Shown here one piece after another: positions 1-8,105 of a stretch of DNA of 39,071 nucleotides. The position numbers and the translations under genes are program-made. Every line of letters starts with the position of its first letter. Within the stretch, counting starts at the first letter, position 1. The DNA is from UBA7312 sp002715345. Its GTDB lineage: Bacteria > Bacteroidota > Bacteroidia > Flavobacteriales > UBA7312. The notes below the pieces were generated by a model. The model ran no database searches and was not told where the DNA came from. It was given only the letters and a program-made list of their open reading frames with translations. The stretch lies in assembly GCA_964009845.1 (NCBI GenBank), contig CAXGIQ010000003.1:1-39071 (forward strand), read 5' to 3'.

Positions 1-1790
1 GTATTGTAGGTAGAGTGTCATTACATGATGTATATGATCCTAGAAATAGCGAAGTATTAGTTAACTCTGGCGATATGATTACTGAAGATATGGCAGCAGC
101 GATTTCAGATGCTCCAATCGAAACAGTAGAAATTCGTTCAGTTTTAACATGTGAAGCGAAACGTGGTGTATGTGCTAAATGTTACGGTAGAAACCTATCT
201 ACTGGAAAGATGGCCGTTTCAGGTGATGCGGTAGGGGTTGTAGCTGCTCAATCAATTGGTGAGCCGGGTACACAGCTTACATTACGTACCTTCCACTTCG
301 GAGGTACTGCATCTAAAATCGCATCAGAATCTAGTCACATCGCTAAGTTTGATGGTAAGCTAGAAATAGATGATTTAAGAACAATTGCTACAGAGGATGA
401 AAATGGAGATAAAATCAATGTTGTGATTTCTCGTACTTCTGAAGCAAGAATCATTGATGAGAAATTAGGAATTGTACTTTCTACTAATAACATCCCTTAC
501 GGTGCTACATTGTATGCAGAAAATGGAAAGAAGATTAAGAAAGGCGTAATGATTTGTGATTGGGATCCATATAATGCAGTTATTGTTTCTGAAATTGATG
601 GTAAGATTGGATATACCGATATTACTGAAGGTATAACTTACCGTATTGAATCAGATGAGCAAACAGGTTTCCAAGAAAAAGTAATGATTGAGCGTAAGGA
701 TAAAACATTGAATCCTACGGTTAACATTTTGAATAAAAAAGGAGAAGCAGAGCGTAACTATAGTATTCCTGTAAAAGCCCACCTTACAGTTAATGAAGGT
801 GATACAATTAAAGCAGGTAAGATAGTTGCTAAGATTCCTAGAATTGCCGCTTCTTTAGGTGATATTACAGGTGGTCTTCCTAGGGTAACTGAGCTTTTTG
901 AAGCGCGTAACCCATCGAACCCTGCTGTTGTTACTGAAATTGATGGTATCATTTCATTTGGTAAAAAGATTAAGCGTGGAAACAAAGAAGTTATCGTAAC
1001 ATCTAAAACAGGTGAGGTGAAGAAATACTTGATTCCTTTATCGAAGCACATTTTAGTACAAGAGAATGACTATGTGAAGTCAGGAATGGCTTTATGTGAT
1101 GGTTCTATTACACCAGCTGATATTCTACGAATTAAAGGACCTACAGCAGTACAAGAGTATATAGTAAATGAAGTGCAAGAAGTATACCGTTTACAAGGTA
1201 TGAAGATTAATGATAAGCACTTCGAAGTAGTGGTTCGTCAGATGATGCGTAAGATGACAATTGTGGACGCAGGAGACACTCGTTTCTTAGAAAAGCAAAT
1301 TGTTACTAAGCTTGAGTTTATGGAAGAAAACGACAGAATCTACGGAATGAAAGTAGTAGAGGATGCGGGAGATTCTGAAACGCTAAGTGCTGGACAAATT
1401 GTTTCTGCACGTAAATTGTTAGAAGAAAATTCATTGTTAAAGCGTAAAGATATGCAGCCAGCGACGGCTCGTGATGCTATGCCAGCAACAGGTGATCAAA
1501 TTCTTCAAGGAATTACCAGAGCTTCTCTTCAAACTAAGAGTTGGGTTTCTGCGGCTTCGTTCCAGGAAACAACAAAAGTATTGAATGCAGCTGCTATTAA
1601 CGGTAAGCGTGATTCATTAGATGGATTGAAAGAAAATGTAATTGTAGGACATAAAATTCCTGCAGGTACAGGTCTTCGTGTATTTGATAGTTTAGTGGTA
1701 GGTTCTCAAGAAGAATACGATGCTTTAACGGAAGCAAAAAGTACGGAAGAAGCAGAAAATACTACAGAAGAAACAGCAGTAGCTGAATAA
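1..1790 (+). CDS. rpoC: DNA-directed RNA polymerase subunit beta' (C-terminal part, 5' truncated by window)
   Basis: Catalytic beta' subunit of RNA polymerase. The frame is open from the first bases (reading IVGRVSLHDVYDP), so the gene enters from upstream; the GTG at 15 is internal. About 596 C-terminal residues are visible. The zinc-site cysteines in VLTCEAKRGVCAKCYG match the last three of the four ligands of the second beta' zinc site. The segment GEPGTQLTLRTFHFGG is the start of the trigger loop following the bridge helix. Near the end, TKSWVSAASFQETTKVL and VGHKIPAGTG are the conserved C-terminal clamp/anchor motifs, followed by an acidic Glu/Thr-rich tail. It ends 1 nt before the DUF3467 gene, with which it is probably cotranscribed. 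Identification is secure. Confidence 0.98.
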   Translation, partial: IVGRVSLHDVYDPRNSEVLVNSGDMITEDMAAAISDAPIETVEIRSVLTCEAKRGVCAKCYGRNLSTGKMAVSGDAVGVVAAQSIGEPGTQLTLRTFHFGGTASKIASESSHIAKFDGKLEIDDLRTIATEDENGDKINVVISRTSEARIIDEKLGIVLSTNNIPYGATLYAENGKKIKKGVMICDWDPYNAVIVSEIDGKIGYTDITEGITYRIESDEQTGFQEKVMIERKDKTLNPTVNILNKKGEAERNYSIPVKAHLTVNEGDTIKAGKIVAKIPRIAASLGDITGGLPRVTELFEARNPSNPAVVTEIDGIISFGKKIKRGNKEVIVTSKTGEVKKYLIPLSKHILVQENDYVKSGMALCDGSITPADILRIKGPTAVQEYIVNEVQEVYRLQGMKINDKHFEVVVRQMMRKMTIVDAGDTRFLEKQIVTKLEFMEENDRIYGMKVVEDAGDSETLSAGQIVSARKLLEENSLLKRKDMQPATARDAMPATGDQILQGITRASLQTKSWVSAASFQETTKVLNAAAINGKRDSLDGLKENVIVGHKIPAGTGLRVFDSLVVGSQEEYDALTEAKSTEEAENTTEETAVAE

Positions 1791-1791
1791 T

Positions 1792-2100
1792 ATGTCAGAA
1801 GAAAAAAAGCAAGGGTTAAATATTGAGCTAACCGAAGAGGTGGCAGAGGGAACTTATAGTAACCTAGCCATTATCAATCACTCTCCTTCGGAGTTTGTGG
1901 TTGATTTCATTCAGGTTATGCCAGGTGTCCCAAAAGCTAAAGTGAAATCGAGAATTGTATTGACTCCTCAACACGCTAAGCGATTGATGAAAGCATTGGC
2001 AGACAATGTGAGTAAGTTTGAAGCGCAACATGGAACCATTAAAGACGTTGATCCTAATTTAGTGCCTCTAAGCTTCGGAGGTCCTACTGCTGAAGCATAA
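1792..2100 (+). CDS. DUF3467 domain-containing protein
   Basis: A 102-aa protein of the DUF3467 family, whose function is unknown. The family core is seen in the segments YSNLAIINHSPSEFVVDF, FIQVMPGVPKAKVKSRIVL and TPQHAKRLMKALADNV. There is no signal peptide or membrane segment, so it is expected in the cytoplasm. It starts 1 nt after the rpoC stop codon, which implies cotranscription and suggests translational coupling with RNA polymerase beta'. The adjacency to rpoC is, from memory, common in Bacteroidota. It is followed by a strong terminator that closes the rpo transcription unit. The family call is confident; any role in transcription is inference from position only. Confidence 0.9.
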   Translation: MSEEKKQGLNIELTEEVAEGTYSNLAIINHSPSEFVVDFIQVMPGVPKAKVKSRIVLTPQHAKRLMKALADNVSKFEAQHGTIKDVDPNLVPLSFGGPTAEA

Positions 2101-2104
2101 CAAT

Positions 2105-2134
2105 AAAAAAACTCGCTTTTCAGCGGGTTTTTTT
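2105..2134. terminator. Bidirectional rho-independent terminator
   Basis: A 12-bp stem, A-rich on the left arm (ending ACTCGC, 2111-2116) and T-rich on the right arm (starting GCGGGT, 2123-2128), encloses a TTTTCA loop. The A-run before and T-run after make it usable on both strands. It sits between the convergent DUF3467 and desaturase genes. Confidence 0.85.
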
Positions 2135-2135
2135 A

Positions 2136-3212
2136 TTAAGCAGCTCTACCTAATTGATAGAGCATTTTTCCATGCTCCCATACTGCATCCAAATAATTTT
2201 TTTGACAATAGTAAGGTAGGTTGTGTTTTTTTGCATTTCGTTGTACAATCTTAGAAATTGCAGCATAGTGTATATGGCAAATAGTGGGAAATAAATGATG
2301 TTCAACTTGATAGTCTAAACCTCCTATATACCAGGAAAGCAACTTATTTGATTTGTAGTTTGTTGTTGTTTGTAATTGATGAATAGCCCAATTATTTTCA
2401 ATTGTTCCTTCTTCGTTTGGTTCAGGATAATCGCACTCAGGCATCACATGTGCTGTTTGGAAGATGGTAGATAAAATAATACCCGCTACAAAGTGCATGC
2501 TGAAAAAACATAAGAACCAATAACTAAAAGTAATCTCAAGGGTTATCATTGGTAACACCAACATATACCCATAATAAAAAAACTTCCAAAAAACCATTTC
2601 TGCCATCAACCATCCATATTCATCTTTTTTTATGTGACCTTCTTTTTTAAATTTTGATAATTGAATAAACTCTTTTACTGTTGCCCATGAAAATGAGAGT
2701 AAACCATAAAAGAACCAGGCATAAATATGTTGGTACTTATGAAAGTAAAAAAGCTTTGCTTTAGGAGAAAAACGTAACATTGGAAGAGGACTTACATCAG
2801 GATCCATTTCGTGAACATTTGTAAATGTATGATGTAATTTGTTGTGTTGTATTTTCCAATTTTTAGCACTTCCTCCAACTACGTTAAGTGTTAGACCCAT
2901 TAATTTATTGATTAATTTATTTTTTGAATATGAACCATGATTACCATCATGCATCACACTCATCCCTATACCAGCAAGTCCTACACCCATGATGAGCCAC
3001 ATAGACCAAAACAGCCAAGATGTTCCGGCAATTCCAGATACAATAATTGCATGTGGACCAAAAAATAATCCTAACATCACTATTGTTTTAACAGCCATGT
3101 TTATATTTCCATACCTGGAAAGATTATTTTTTTTGAAATACTCTTCCACCTCTTTTCTTAAGTCAGTGACAAAATCCTTGGAATGATTTTTATCAAATTT
3201 TATTGCTTTCAT
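2136..3212 (-). CDS. Membrane fatty acid desaturase (front-end type, acyl-lipid/acyl-CoA)
   Basis: Di-iron integral-membrane desaturase of about 358 aa, expected to introduce a double bond into membrane fatty acids. All three histidine boxes are present: HDGNH (residues 88-92), HNKLHH (123-128) and QVEHH (302-306). Gln opening the third box is typical of front-end (delta-5/6-like) desaturases. Unlike eukaryotic front-end enzymes it has no cytochrome b5 domain. Hydrophobic segments lie at about 41-85 and 212-250. The longest frame starts at a TTG (3227); the ATG at 3212 is the more likely start. It is the last gene of a minus-strand run and lies 34 nt after the metal-receptor gene. Substrate and regiospecificity cannot be read from the sequence. 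Confidence 0.9.
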   Translation of the reverse strand: MKAIKFDKNHSKDFVTDLRKEVEEYFKKNNLSRYGNINMAVKTIVMLGLFFGPHAIIVSGIAGTSWLFWSMWLIMGVGLAGIGMSVMHDGNHGSYSKNKLINKLMGLTLNVVGGSAKNWKIQHNKLHHTFTNVHEMDPDVSPLPMLRFSPKAKLFYFHKYQHIYAWFFYGLLSFSWATVKEFIQLSKFKKEGHIKKDEYGWLMAEMVFWKFFYYGYMLVLPMITLEITFSYWFLCFFSMHFVAGIILSTIFQTAHVMPECDYPEPNEEGTIENNWAIHQLQTTTNYKSNKLLSWYIGGLDYQVEHHLFPTICHIHYAAISKIVQRNAKKHNLPYYCQKNYLDAVWEHGKMLYQLGRAA

Positions 3213-3246
3213 GCACTTTTTTTTCAATTGGATAAAGATAAGCTTT

Positions 3247-4029
3247 TTAAGAGATTGACTTTAGAAGGTTTTGTAAGTAGTTAGGAACATATTGAAGTCT
3301 GCTACCATACCAAGAAAACATTTCTCCATCCACAAGTTTTATTATTGCAGTTGGACAAATCTCTTGAAATTGCTCTATATGTTTATTTTTAAAAGGATAG
3401 GGCTCAGAAGAAAGTAAGATGATATCAGGTTTTGCTTTTTGCAACTGTTTCTTAGATATCTCGGGATAATCATCTTTAGATGATGCAAATACATTTTCAA
3501 AACCACATCTATTCATCATGTCATGAATAAATCTACTTTGATTAATGCTCATCATTGGTTTTTGCCAGATAAAGTATGAAGTCTTCTTTGTGTGTATAGG
3601 TCTTAATAAGTCAAATCCTTCTTGGATATTATGGATAATGTTTTTGGCTTTTGCATTGGTGTTAGTCATTTTTCCAATTAAGAAAATCATTTCTAAAGCA
3701 TCTTCAAGGTTTTGAATATCGCTTATCCAAACAGGATATTCTTTTATCAATTGTTTTATTTCTGATTCTGTATTTTCCTCTTTATTGGCTATAATTAGGT
3801 CTGGTTTCAGTTTTTCAATTTGTTCAAAATTTAAATTTTTAGTGCCACCTACTCTTGTTTTTTTTAGAAACCAATCATTTGGGCGAATACAGAATTTTGT
3901 AATTCCTACCACTTCTTTTTTTAATCCTAAATCGAACAATAATTCAGTTTGTGAGGGAACTAAAGAAACGATCCTTTTTGGAGCTGAATCCAAACGGATT
4001 TTTCTATTCATCTGATCTTTAAATAGCAT
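3247..4029 (-). CDS. Helical-backbone metal receptor (BtuF/FhuD-like) domain protein without signal peptide
   Basis: A 260-aa protein resembling the substrate-binding component of cobalamin/iron-chelate ABC importers (COG0614). The N-terminal lobe begins RIVSLVPSQTELLFDLGL and continues with VVGITKFCIRP and a LKPDLIIANKEEN segment; the C-terminal lobe has KAKPDIILLSSEPYPF. The start is the ATG at 4029, 2 nt after the upstream gene's stop; a longer frame from a TTG at 4062 would overlap that gene. No signal peptide or lipobox is visible with either start, which is odd for a periplasmic binding protein, and no transporter permease or ATPase is adjacent. It may be a cytoplasmic ligand-binding protein. 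The fold call is good; the ligand is unknown. Confidence 0.8.
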   Translation of the reverse strand: MLFKDQMNRKIRLDSAPKRIVSLVPSQTELLFDLGLKKEVVGITKFCIRPNDWFLKKTRVGGTKNLNFEQIEKLKPDLIIANKEENTESEIKQLIKEYPVWISDIQNLEDALEMIFLIGKMTNTNAKAKNIIHNIQEGFDLLRPIHTKKTSYFIWQKPMMSINQSRFIHDMMNRCGFENVFASSKDDYPEISKKQLQKAKPDIILLSSEPYPFKNKHIEQFQEICPTAIIKLVDGEMFSWYGSRLQYVPNYLQNLLKSIS

Positions 4030-4031
4030 TT

Positions 4032-5009
4032 TTAGTCGATAAAGCCTTGTTCGCGCATCCAATCGTCATTGAAGATTTTACCAACATATCTAGTTCCGTG
4101 ATCATGAAGTAGTACAACCACAATACTATCTTTATTTAGTTTGTGTTTTAATTGATTAATTGCTGCAATAGCACTTCCACATGAATAACCTGCGAGAATA
4201 CCTTCTTCTTTCGCAAGTCTACGTGCATACAATGCACCTTCTTTATCTGTTACTTTTTCAAAAAAATCTATCAATTCAAAATCAACATTTTTAGCTATAA
4301 TATCTTCACCAATTCCCTCTGTTAAATATGAATAAATTTCTTTTTCATCGAAAATTCCTGTTTCATGATATTTTTTATATACTGATCCATAACTATCTAC
4401 TCCCCATATTTTGATATTAGGATTTCTTTCTTTTAAGTATTGACCAATACCAGATATTGTCCCACCAGTTCCAACACCTACAATAAAATGTGTGATTTTA
4501 CCATTTGTTTGTTCCCATATTTCAGGACCAGTCGTTTCATAATGAGCTTTTCTATTTGAGAGATTGTCATATTGATTTGGATAAAAAGAGTTTGGGATTT
4601 CTTGATTTAGTCTTTTTGCAACTGAATAATACGAATCGGGGTGTTCTGGTGGAACGTTAGTAGGACAAGTATATATTTCTGCACCCATAGCTTTAAGGAC
4701 ATCTATTTTTTCTTTTGACTGTTTATCTGAAATTGTACAAATTAGTTTATAACCTTTTTGAATACACGCCAGTGCAAGTCCCATTCCAGTATTTCCAGAA
4801 GTTCCTTCAATAACTGTACCTCCTTTTTTTAGTAAACCATTTTTTTCTGCATCTTCAATCATTTTTAGAGCCATTCTATCTTTTGTAGAGTGTCCTGGAT
4901 TAAAACTTTCAATTTTAGCTAAAACTGTTGCTTCAGTATCTACTACTCGGTTCAATTTTACCAATGGTGTGTTTCCAATTGTTTCAATAATATGATTATA
5001 GTATTTCAT
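4032..5009 (-). CDS. PLP-dependent cystathionine beta-synthase / cysteine synthase family enzyme
   Basis: Fold-type II PLP enzyme of 325 aa. The Schiff-base lysine is K43 in NPGHSTKDRMAL. The substrate/PLP loop GTSGNTG is at 69-75 and the phosphate-binding GVGTGGTISG at 178-187. The segments PEHPDSYYSVAKRL and HDHGTRYVGKIFNDDW resemble cystathionine beta-synthases more than O-acetylserine sulfhydrylases. The N-terminal haem region and C-terminal Bateman (CBS) domains of animal CBS are absent. It likely joins a sulfur nucleophile to a serine-derived aminoacrylate, but whether the product is cysteine or cystathionine is not decidable here. It lies 28 nt downstream of the permease gene and 2 nt upstream of the metal-receptor gene, suggesting an operon. 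Confidence 0.88.
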   Translation of the reverse strand: MKYYNHIIETIGNTPLVKLNRVVDTEATVLAKIESFNPGHSTKDRMALKMIEDAEKNGLLKKGGTVIEGTSGNTGMGLALACIQKGYKLICTISDKQSKEKIDVLKAMGAEIYTCPTNVPPEHPDSYYSVAKRLNQEIPNSFYPNQYDNLSNRKAHYETTGPEIWEQTNGKITHFIVGVGTGGTISGIGQYLKERNPNIKIWGVDSYGSVYKKYHETGIFDEKEIYSYLTEGIGEDIIAKNVDFELIDFFEKVTDKEGALYARRLAKEEGILAGYSCGSAIAAINQLKHKLNKDSIVVVLLHDHGTRYVGKIFNDDWMREQGFID

Positions 5010-5037
5010 GTTTGCAAATTTATATAAACTCTTCTTT

Positions 5038-6255
5038 TTATTCGAAACGAATGGCTTTTATCGGTGTTATTTTGGAGATGAGATAAGACGGGATAATCAA
5101 CGCTGACCAACAAACAATAAAGGCTCCTGAATTCAATAAAAATAAATGCACTAGCTTTAGGTGTATTGGTACAACAGACATGTAATAGGTCGCAGCATCT
5201 AAACGAATAGGTTCAAAGTAAAACTGAATAAGTGCTAATCCAATACCTGCAATATTTCCCCAGAAAAGACCCTTTCCAATAAGGTGAACAGCATTGTATA
5301 AAAAGACTTTTCGGATGCTCCAGTTGTTAGCACCTAAAGCTTTTAGTGTGCCAATTAGTTGTGTGCGTTCTAAGATTAAAATCAATAAAGCTGTTATCAT
5401 GTTGATCGCAGCAACAATAATCATTAAGATTATGATGACTTGTATATTGAGGTCTTGTAAGTTGAGCCAATCAAAGATTTGAGGATGTAAATCTTGAATG
5501 TTTTGAGCATTCAAATTAAAACCTAGTTGGTGATATACTTTTTGAGTGACAGCCTCTATATCATCAAAGTTTGCAATACTAACTTCTAATCCACCACTTT
5601 CGTTGTTTTTCCATCCGTTTAGTTTTTGGATGTGACGAATGTCCCCAAGGACTATGATTTCATCTAGTTCAGCTAATCCTGTTTCGTATATACCCCCAAT
5701 CACAAATGTTCTAGCTCGTGGTGGATTTTGCACAAAGTACATCACCATTTTTTCATCTACTTGCAATTGTAACTGTTTTGCAAGCTTATTGGAGATGACA
5801 ACTTTTCTAGAAGTGAGTGTGTCATTGTATACTTCGATATTCCCTGCTTTTAAGTTGTTTTCAAAAAAAGAAGGATTGAAATCACTCCCCACTCCTTTTA
5901 GAATAACACCTTGAATTTCTTCTTTTGTTTTGATAATCCCTGCTTTTGTAGCAAAATTCTGTATATGTGTGATGTCATCAATTCCTTCTAATGAAATTTT
6001 CAAGGAGTCTATCTTGCTGATTTTTTGTGACTCATAGGAATTTCCATCTGCAAAATGTGTTATTTGAATATGCGAACCGAAACCAATAACTTTATCGCGA
6101 ATCTCTTTTTGAAAACCCGTTACTACGGCTGTAGCTAAAATCATAACAGCTACGCTCACCGCAATTGCCAAGGTGGCAATACGAATGATGGGTTGCGAAA
6201 AACGACTGCTTGTTTGCTTGTTAAGTCGTTGAGCTAAAAAGAGTTCTATATTCAT
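5038..6255 (-). CDS. ABC transporter permease of the LolC/LolE (FtsX-like) type
   Basis: A 405-aa inner-membrane protein. It starts MNIELFLAQRLNKQTSS with a first membrane segment at about 25-46, followed by a large periplasmic MacB_PCD-like domain (about 47-265). A C-terminal FtsX domain has three membrane segments (about 270-295, 315-345 and 365-390). The order TM1, periplasmic domain, TM2-4 matches the LolC/E lipoprotein-release permeases. The cognate ATPase (LolD) is not in the window. Its ATG is only 7 nt from the ATG of the divergent NamZ-like gene. Lipoprotein export is the family role; the exact substrate is inferred. Confidence 0.88.
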   Translation of the reverse strand: MNIELFLAQRLNKQTSSRFSQPIIRIATLAIAVSVAVMILATAVVTGFQKEIRDKVIGFGSHIQITHFADGNSYESQKISKIDSLKISLEGIDDITHIQNFATKAGIIKTKEEIQGVILKGVGSDFNPSFFENNLKAGNIEVYNDTLTSRKVVISNKLAKQLQLQVDEKMVMYFVQNPPRARTFVIGGIYETGLAELDEIIVLGDIRHIQKLNGWKNNESGGLEVSIANFDDIEAVTQKVYHQLGFNLNAQNIQDLHPQIFDWLNLQDLNIQVIIILMIIVAAINMITALLILILERTQLIGTLKALGANNWSIRKVFLYNAVHLIGKGLFWGNIAGIGLALIQFYFEPIRLDAATYYMSVVPIHLKLVHLFLLNSGAFIVCWSALIIPSYLISKITPIKAIRFE

Positions 6256-6262
6256 AATAAGG

Positions 6263-7399
6263 ATGGATAAAATTACGCAAATAATCGTTTTACTTTTCTG
6301 TTGTTTACAATTCGCTTGTGTAGAAGCACAGTTTAGATTGGGCGCAGAACAAACTCAATTATATCTACCTATGTTAGAAGCTCAGAAAGTGGCTGTGGTA
6401 GGTAATCAAACCTCTATGATAGGAAATACCCATTTAGTAGACAGTTTACTTGCTTTAGGTGTGGAAGTGGTGAAGGTATTTTCTCCAGAGCATGGATTTA
6501 GAGGAACTGCTGATGCAGGAACAAAAGTGTTGGATGGGATTGATGAACGAACAGGACTTCCTATTGTTTCTTTGTATGGCAAAAACAAAAAACCATTTCC
6601 AGAACAACTTGAAGATGTAGATATTATCTTATTCGATATACAAGATGTAGGCGTGCGTTTTTACACCTATATATCTACTTTGCATTATGTGATGGAAGCT
6701 GCTGCAGAAAATGAAGTTTCGTTAGTAGTGTTGGATAGACCAAATCCGAATGGACATTATGTTGATGGCCCTATTTTAGATACAGCTTTCAGCTCTTTTG
6801 TGGGGATGCACCCGATACCTATTGTGCACGGAATGACTATTGGTGAGTATGCGCAAATGATCAATGGTGAAGAATGGATTTCATCACCTTGTGACTTATT
6901 AGTGGTGTCTATGATTTTTTATCAAAGAAAATCACCTTATTCTTTACCTATTAAACCCTCTCCAAATTTACCGAATGATGTAGCGGTAAACCTTTATCCA
7001 TCTTTATGTTTGTTTGAAGGGACAACGGTGAGTGTTGGAAGAGGTACTGAAAATCCATTTCAGCATTTTGGAGCACCTTATTTAAAGAGTGACTATAATT
7101 TTACACCTGTAAGTGGGCCAGGGAGTAAATACCCAAAGCATGAAAATACTGTTTGCTATGGTGTTGATTTAAGGCAAGAAATATCACTTACTGAGTTAAA
7201 TTTGGATTGGTTGATAGACGCCTATAATCAAGCTCCTGAAAAAGAGCATTTCTTCAATAACTTTTTCGATAAACTTACTGGAACAGATGAGTTGAAAGAA
7301 CAAATTATTGCAGGAAAATCTGCTCAAGAGATTAAGAAAGGATGGGAAAAAGATTTGGTGAATTTTTCTGAAATGCGAAGGGCTTACCTCCTATACTAA
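6263..7399 (+). CDS. DUF1343 / NamZ-like exo-beta-N-acetylmuramidase
   Basis: A 378-aa secreted protein of the DUF1343 family, whose characterised members (NamZ) remove terminal N-acetylmuramic acid from peptidoglycan fragments. A signal peptide spans about residues 1-22. Family motifs are SPEHGFRG (74-81), DIQDVGVRFYTY (125-136), LDRPNPNGHYVDGP and PSPNLPNDVAVNLYPSLCLFEG. The expected location is the periplasm or outer membrane, in cell-wall recycling. The start is fixed by the signal peptide, leaving only 7 nt to the divergent permease gene, so its promoter must lie inside that gene. Its 3' end overlaps a truncated DUF1697 gene on the other strand by 9 nt. Length is near the family norm. 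Confidence 0.88.
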   Translation: MDKITQIIVLLFCCLQFACVEAQFRLGAEQTQLYLPMLEAQKVAVVGNQTSMIGNTHLVDSLLALGVEVVKVFSPEHGFRGTADAGTKVLDGIDERTGLPIVSLYGKNKKPFPEQLEDVDIILFDIQDVGVRFYTYISTLHYVMEAAAENEVSLVVLDRPNPNGHYVDGPILDTAFSSFVGMHPIPIVHGMTIGEYAQMINGEEWISSPCDLLVVSMIFYQRKSPYSLPIKPSPNLPNDVAVNLYPSLCLFEGTTVSVGRGTENPFQHFGAPYLKSDYNFTPVSGPGSKYPKHENTVCYGVDLRQEISLTELNLDWLIDAYNQAPEKEHFFNNFFDKLTGTDELKEQIIAGKSAQEIKKGWEKDLVNFSEMRRAYLLY

Positions 7400-7504
7400 C
7401 GATTTAAGTCCAGCATTAGTTAGAAAAGCCCTTAAGTCGGCCATTTTAATAATTTTTTGCCCACTGATATTGACACCTCTTAAAAGTGTAATGTATGTAC
7501 TCAT
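7391..7504 (-). pseudogene. Truncated DUF1697 gene (37-codon N-terminal remnant)
   Basis: The minus strand from the ATG at 7504 encodes 37 codons ending in TAG (7391-7393). The start MSTYITLLRGVNISGQK followed by IIKMADLRAFLTNAGLK is the characteristic N-terminus of DUF1697 proteins (LLRGiNvgG, K-M-x-L), which normally run to about 180 aa. Everything after about residue 34 is missing, and the reading frame runs into the 3' end of the convergent NamZ-like gene. Its ATG overlaps the stop of the upstream beta-barrel gene (ATGA), indicating past translational coupling. A deletion that joined the two convergent genes is the simplest explanation. Family recognition is from memory. Confidence 0.72.
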
Positions 7505-8088
7505 TTGTTTTTACCAAAAAGATTGTATTGTAATCCCAACGAAAATGTGGTGTAAGCCTTCATCTCCGCGTTTGTGTAATGACTCTTAGAATCAAATCTC
7601 GCTTTTAGCATAGAAAGATTTAAAGACCATTTTGGGTGAAAACTTCTGTCATAAAAAACGCCATAGGCATATGCTTCATCATATCGGTCTATCTGATTTC
7701 CTGTTACTTCTTTTTTATCAAAAATATAGATGCCGGTAACACCTAAGTTAAGTCCGAATGTGTTTTTTTGAAACCGATAAGCAGGTGAGATTTTAATACC
7801 AATGTTTTGATGAAACTCAAATCGTGTTTCATATTCTTCTAACTCATTTAAAATAGTATTGTTATTTTGGTAGAAGACATCAATTCCTATTTGTATGTTT
7901 TTGTAAACTGTAAGTTCGTTACCAATATATACACCAAATTCTGAAGGGCTGCTTTTAATTCCTTGCTGATCATTAACTAATACAATAGCTTGAGTGTTTA
8001 GTAGATTAGCGCCAATGTAATAGTTGATTTGCCCGAAAGTGTTGTGGCAAAGTATAAAACTAATGAATGTTGTAAGAAAATGCTTCAT
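7501..8088 (-). CDS. Small outer-membrane beta-barrel-like protein, unknown function
   Basis: A 195-aa protein that I do not recognise at family level. It has a signal peptide ending near FGQ (residue 20). The rest alternates hydrophobic and polar residues in strand-like segments (for example NIQIGIDVFYQNN, NTFGLNLGVTGIYIF, WSLNLSMLKARFDS) and ends FSLGLQYNLFGKNK, as expected for an eight-stranded-type outer-membrane barrel. It follows the decayed YkgJ gene by 17 nt, and its TGA overlaps the ATG of the truncated DUF1697 gene. Localisation is inferred from the pattern; function is unknown. Confidence 0.65.
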   Translation of the reverse strand: MKHFLTTFISFILCHNTFGQINYYIGANLLNTQAIVLVNDQQGIKSSPSEFGVYIGNELTVYKNIQIGIDVFYQNNNTILNELEEYETRFEFHQNIGIKISPAYRFQKNTFGLNLGVTGIYIFDKKEVTGNQIDRYDEAYAYGVFYDRSFHPKWSLNLSMLKARFDSKSHYTNAEMKAYTTFSLGLQYNLFGKNK

Positions 8089-8105
8089 TAATCAAATTTA
8101 CTAAT

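Noticed and set aside
758..1051. 97-aa antisense frame inside rpoC
   Set aside because: Shadow of rpoC; no start context or domain, and the sense frame is clearly rpoC.
4012..4062. TTG-started extension of the metal-receptor gene
   Set aside because: It would overlap the upstream PLP-enzyme gene and adds no signal peptide; ATG 4029 fits the 2-nt spacing.
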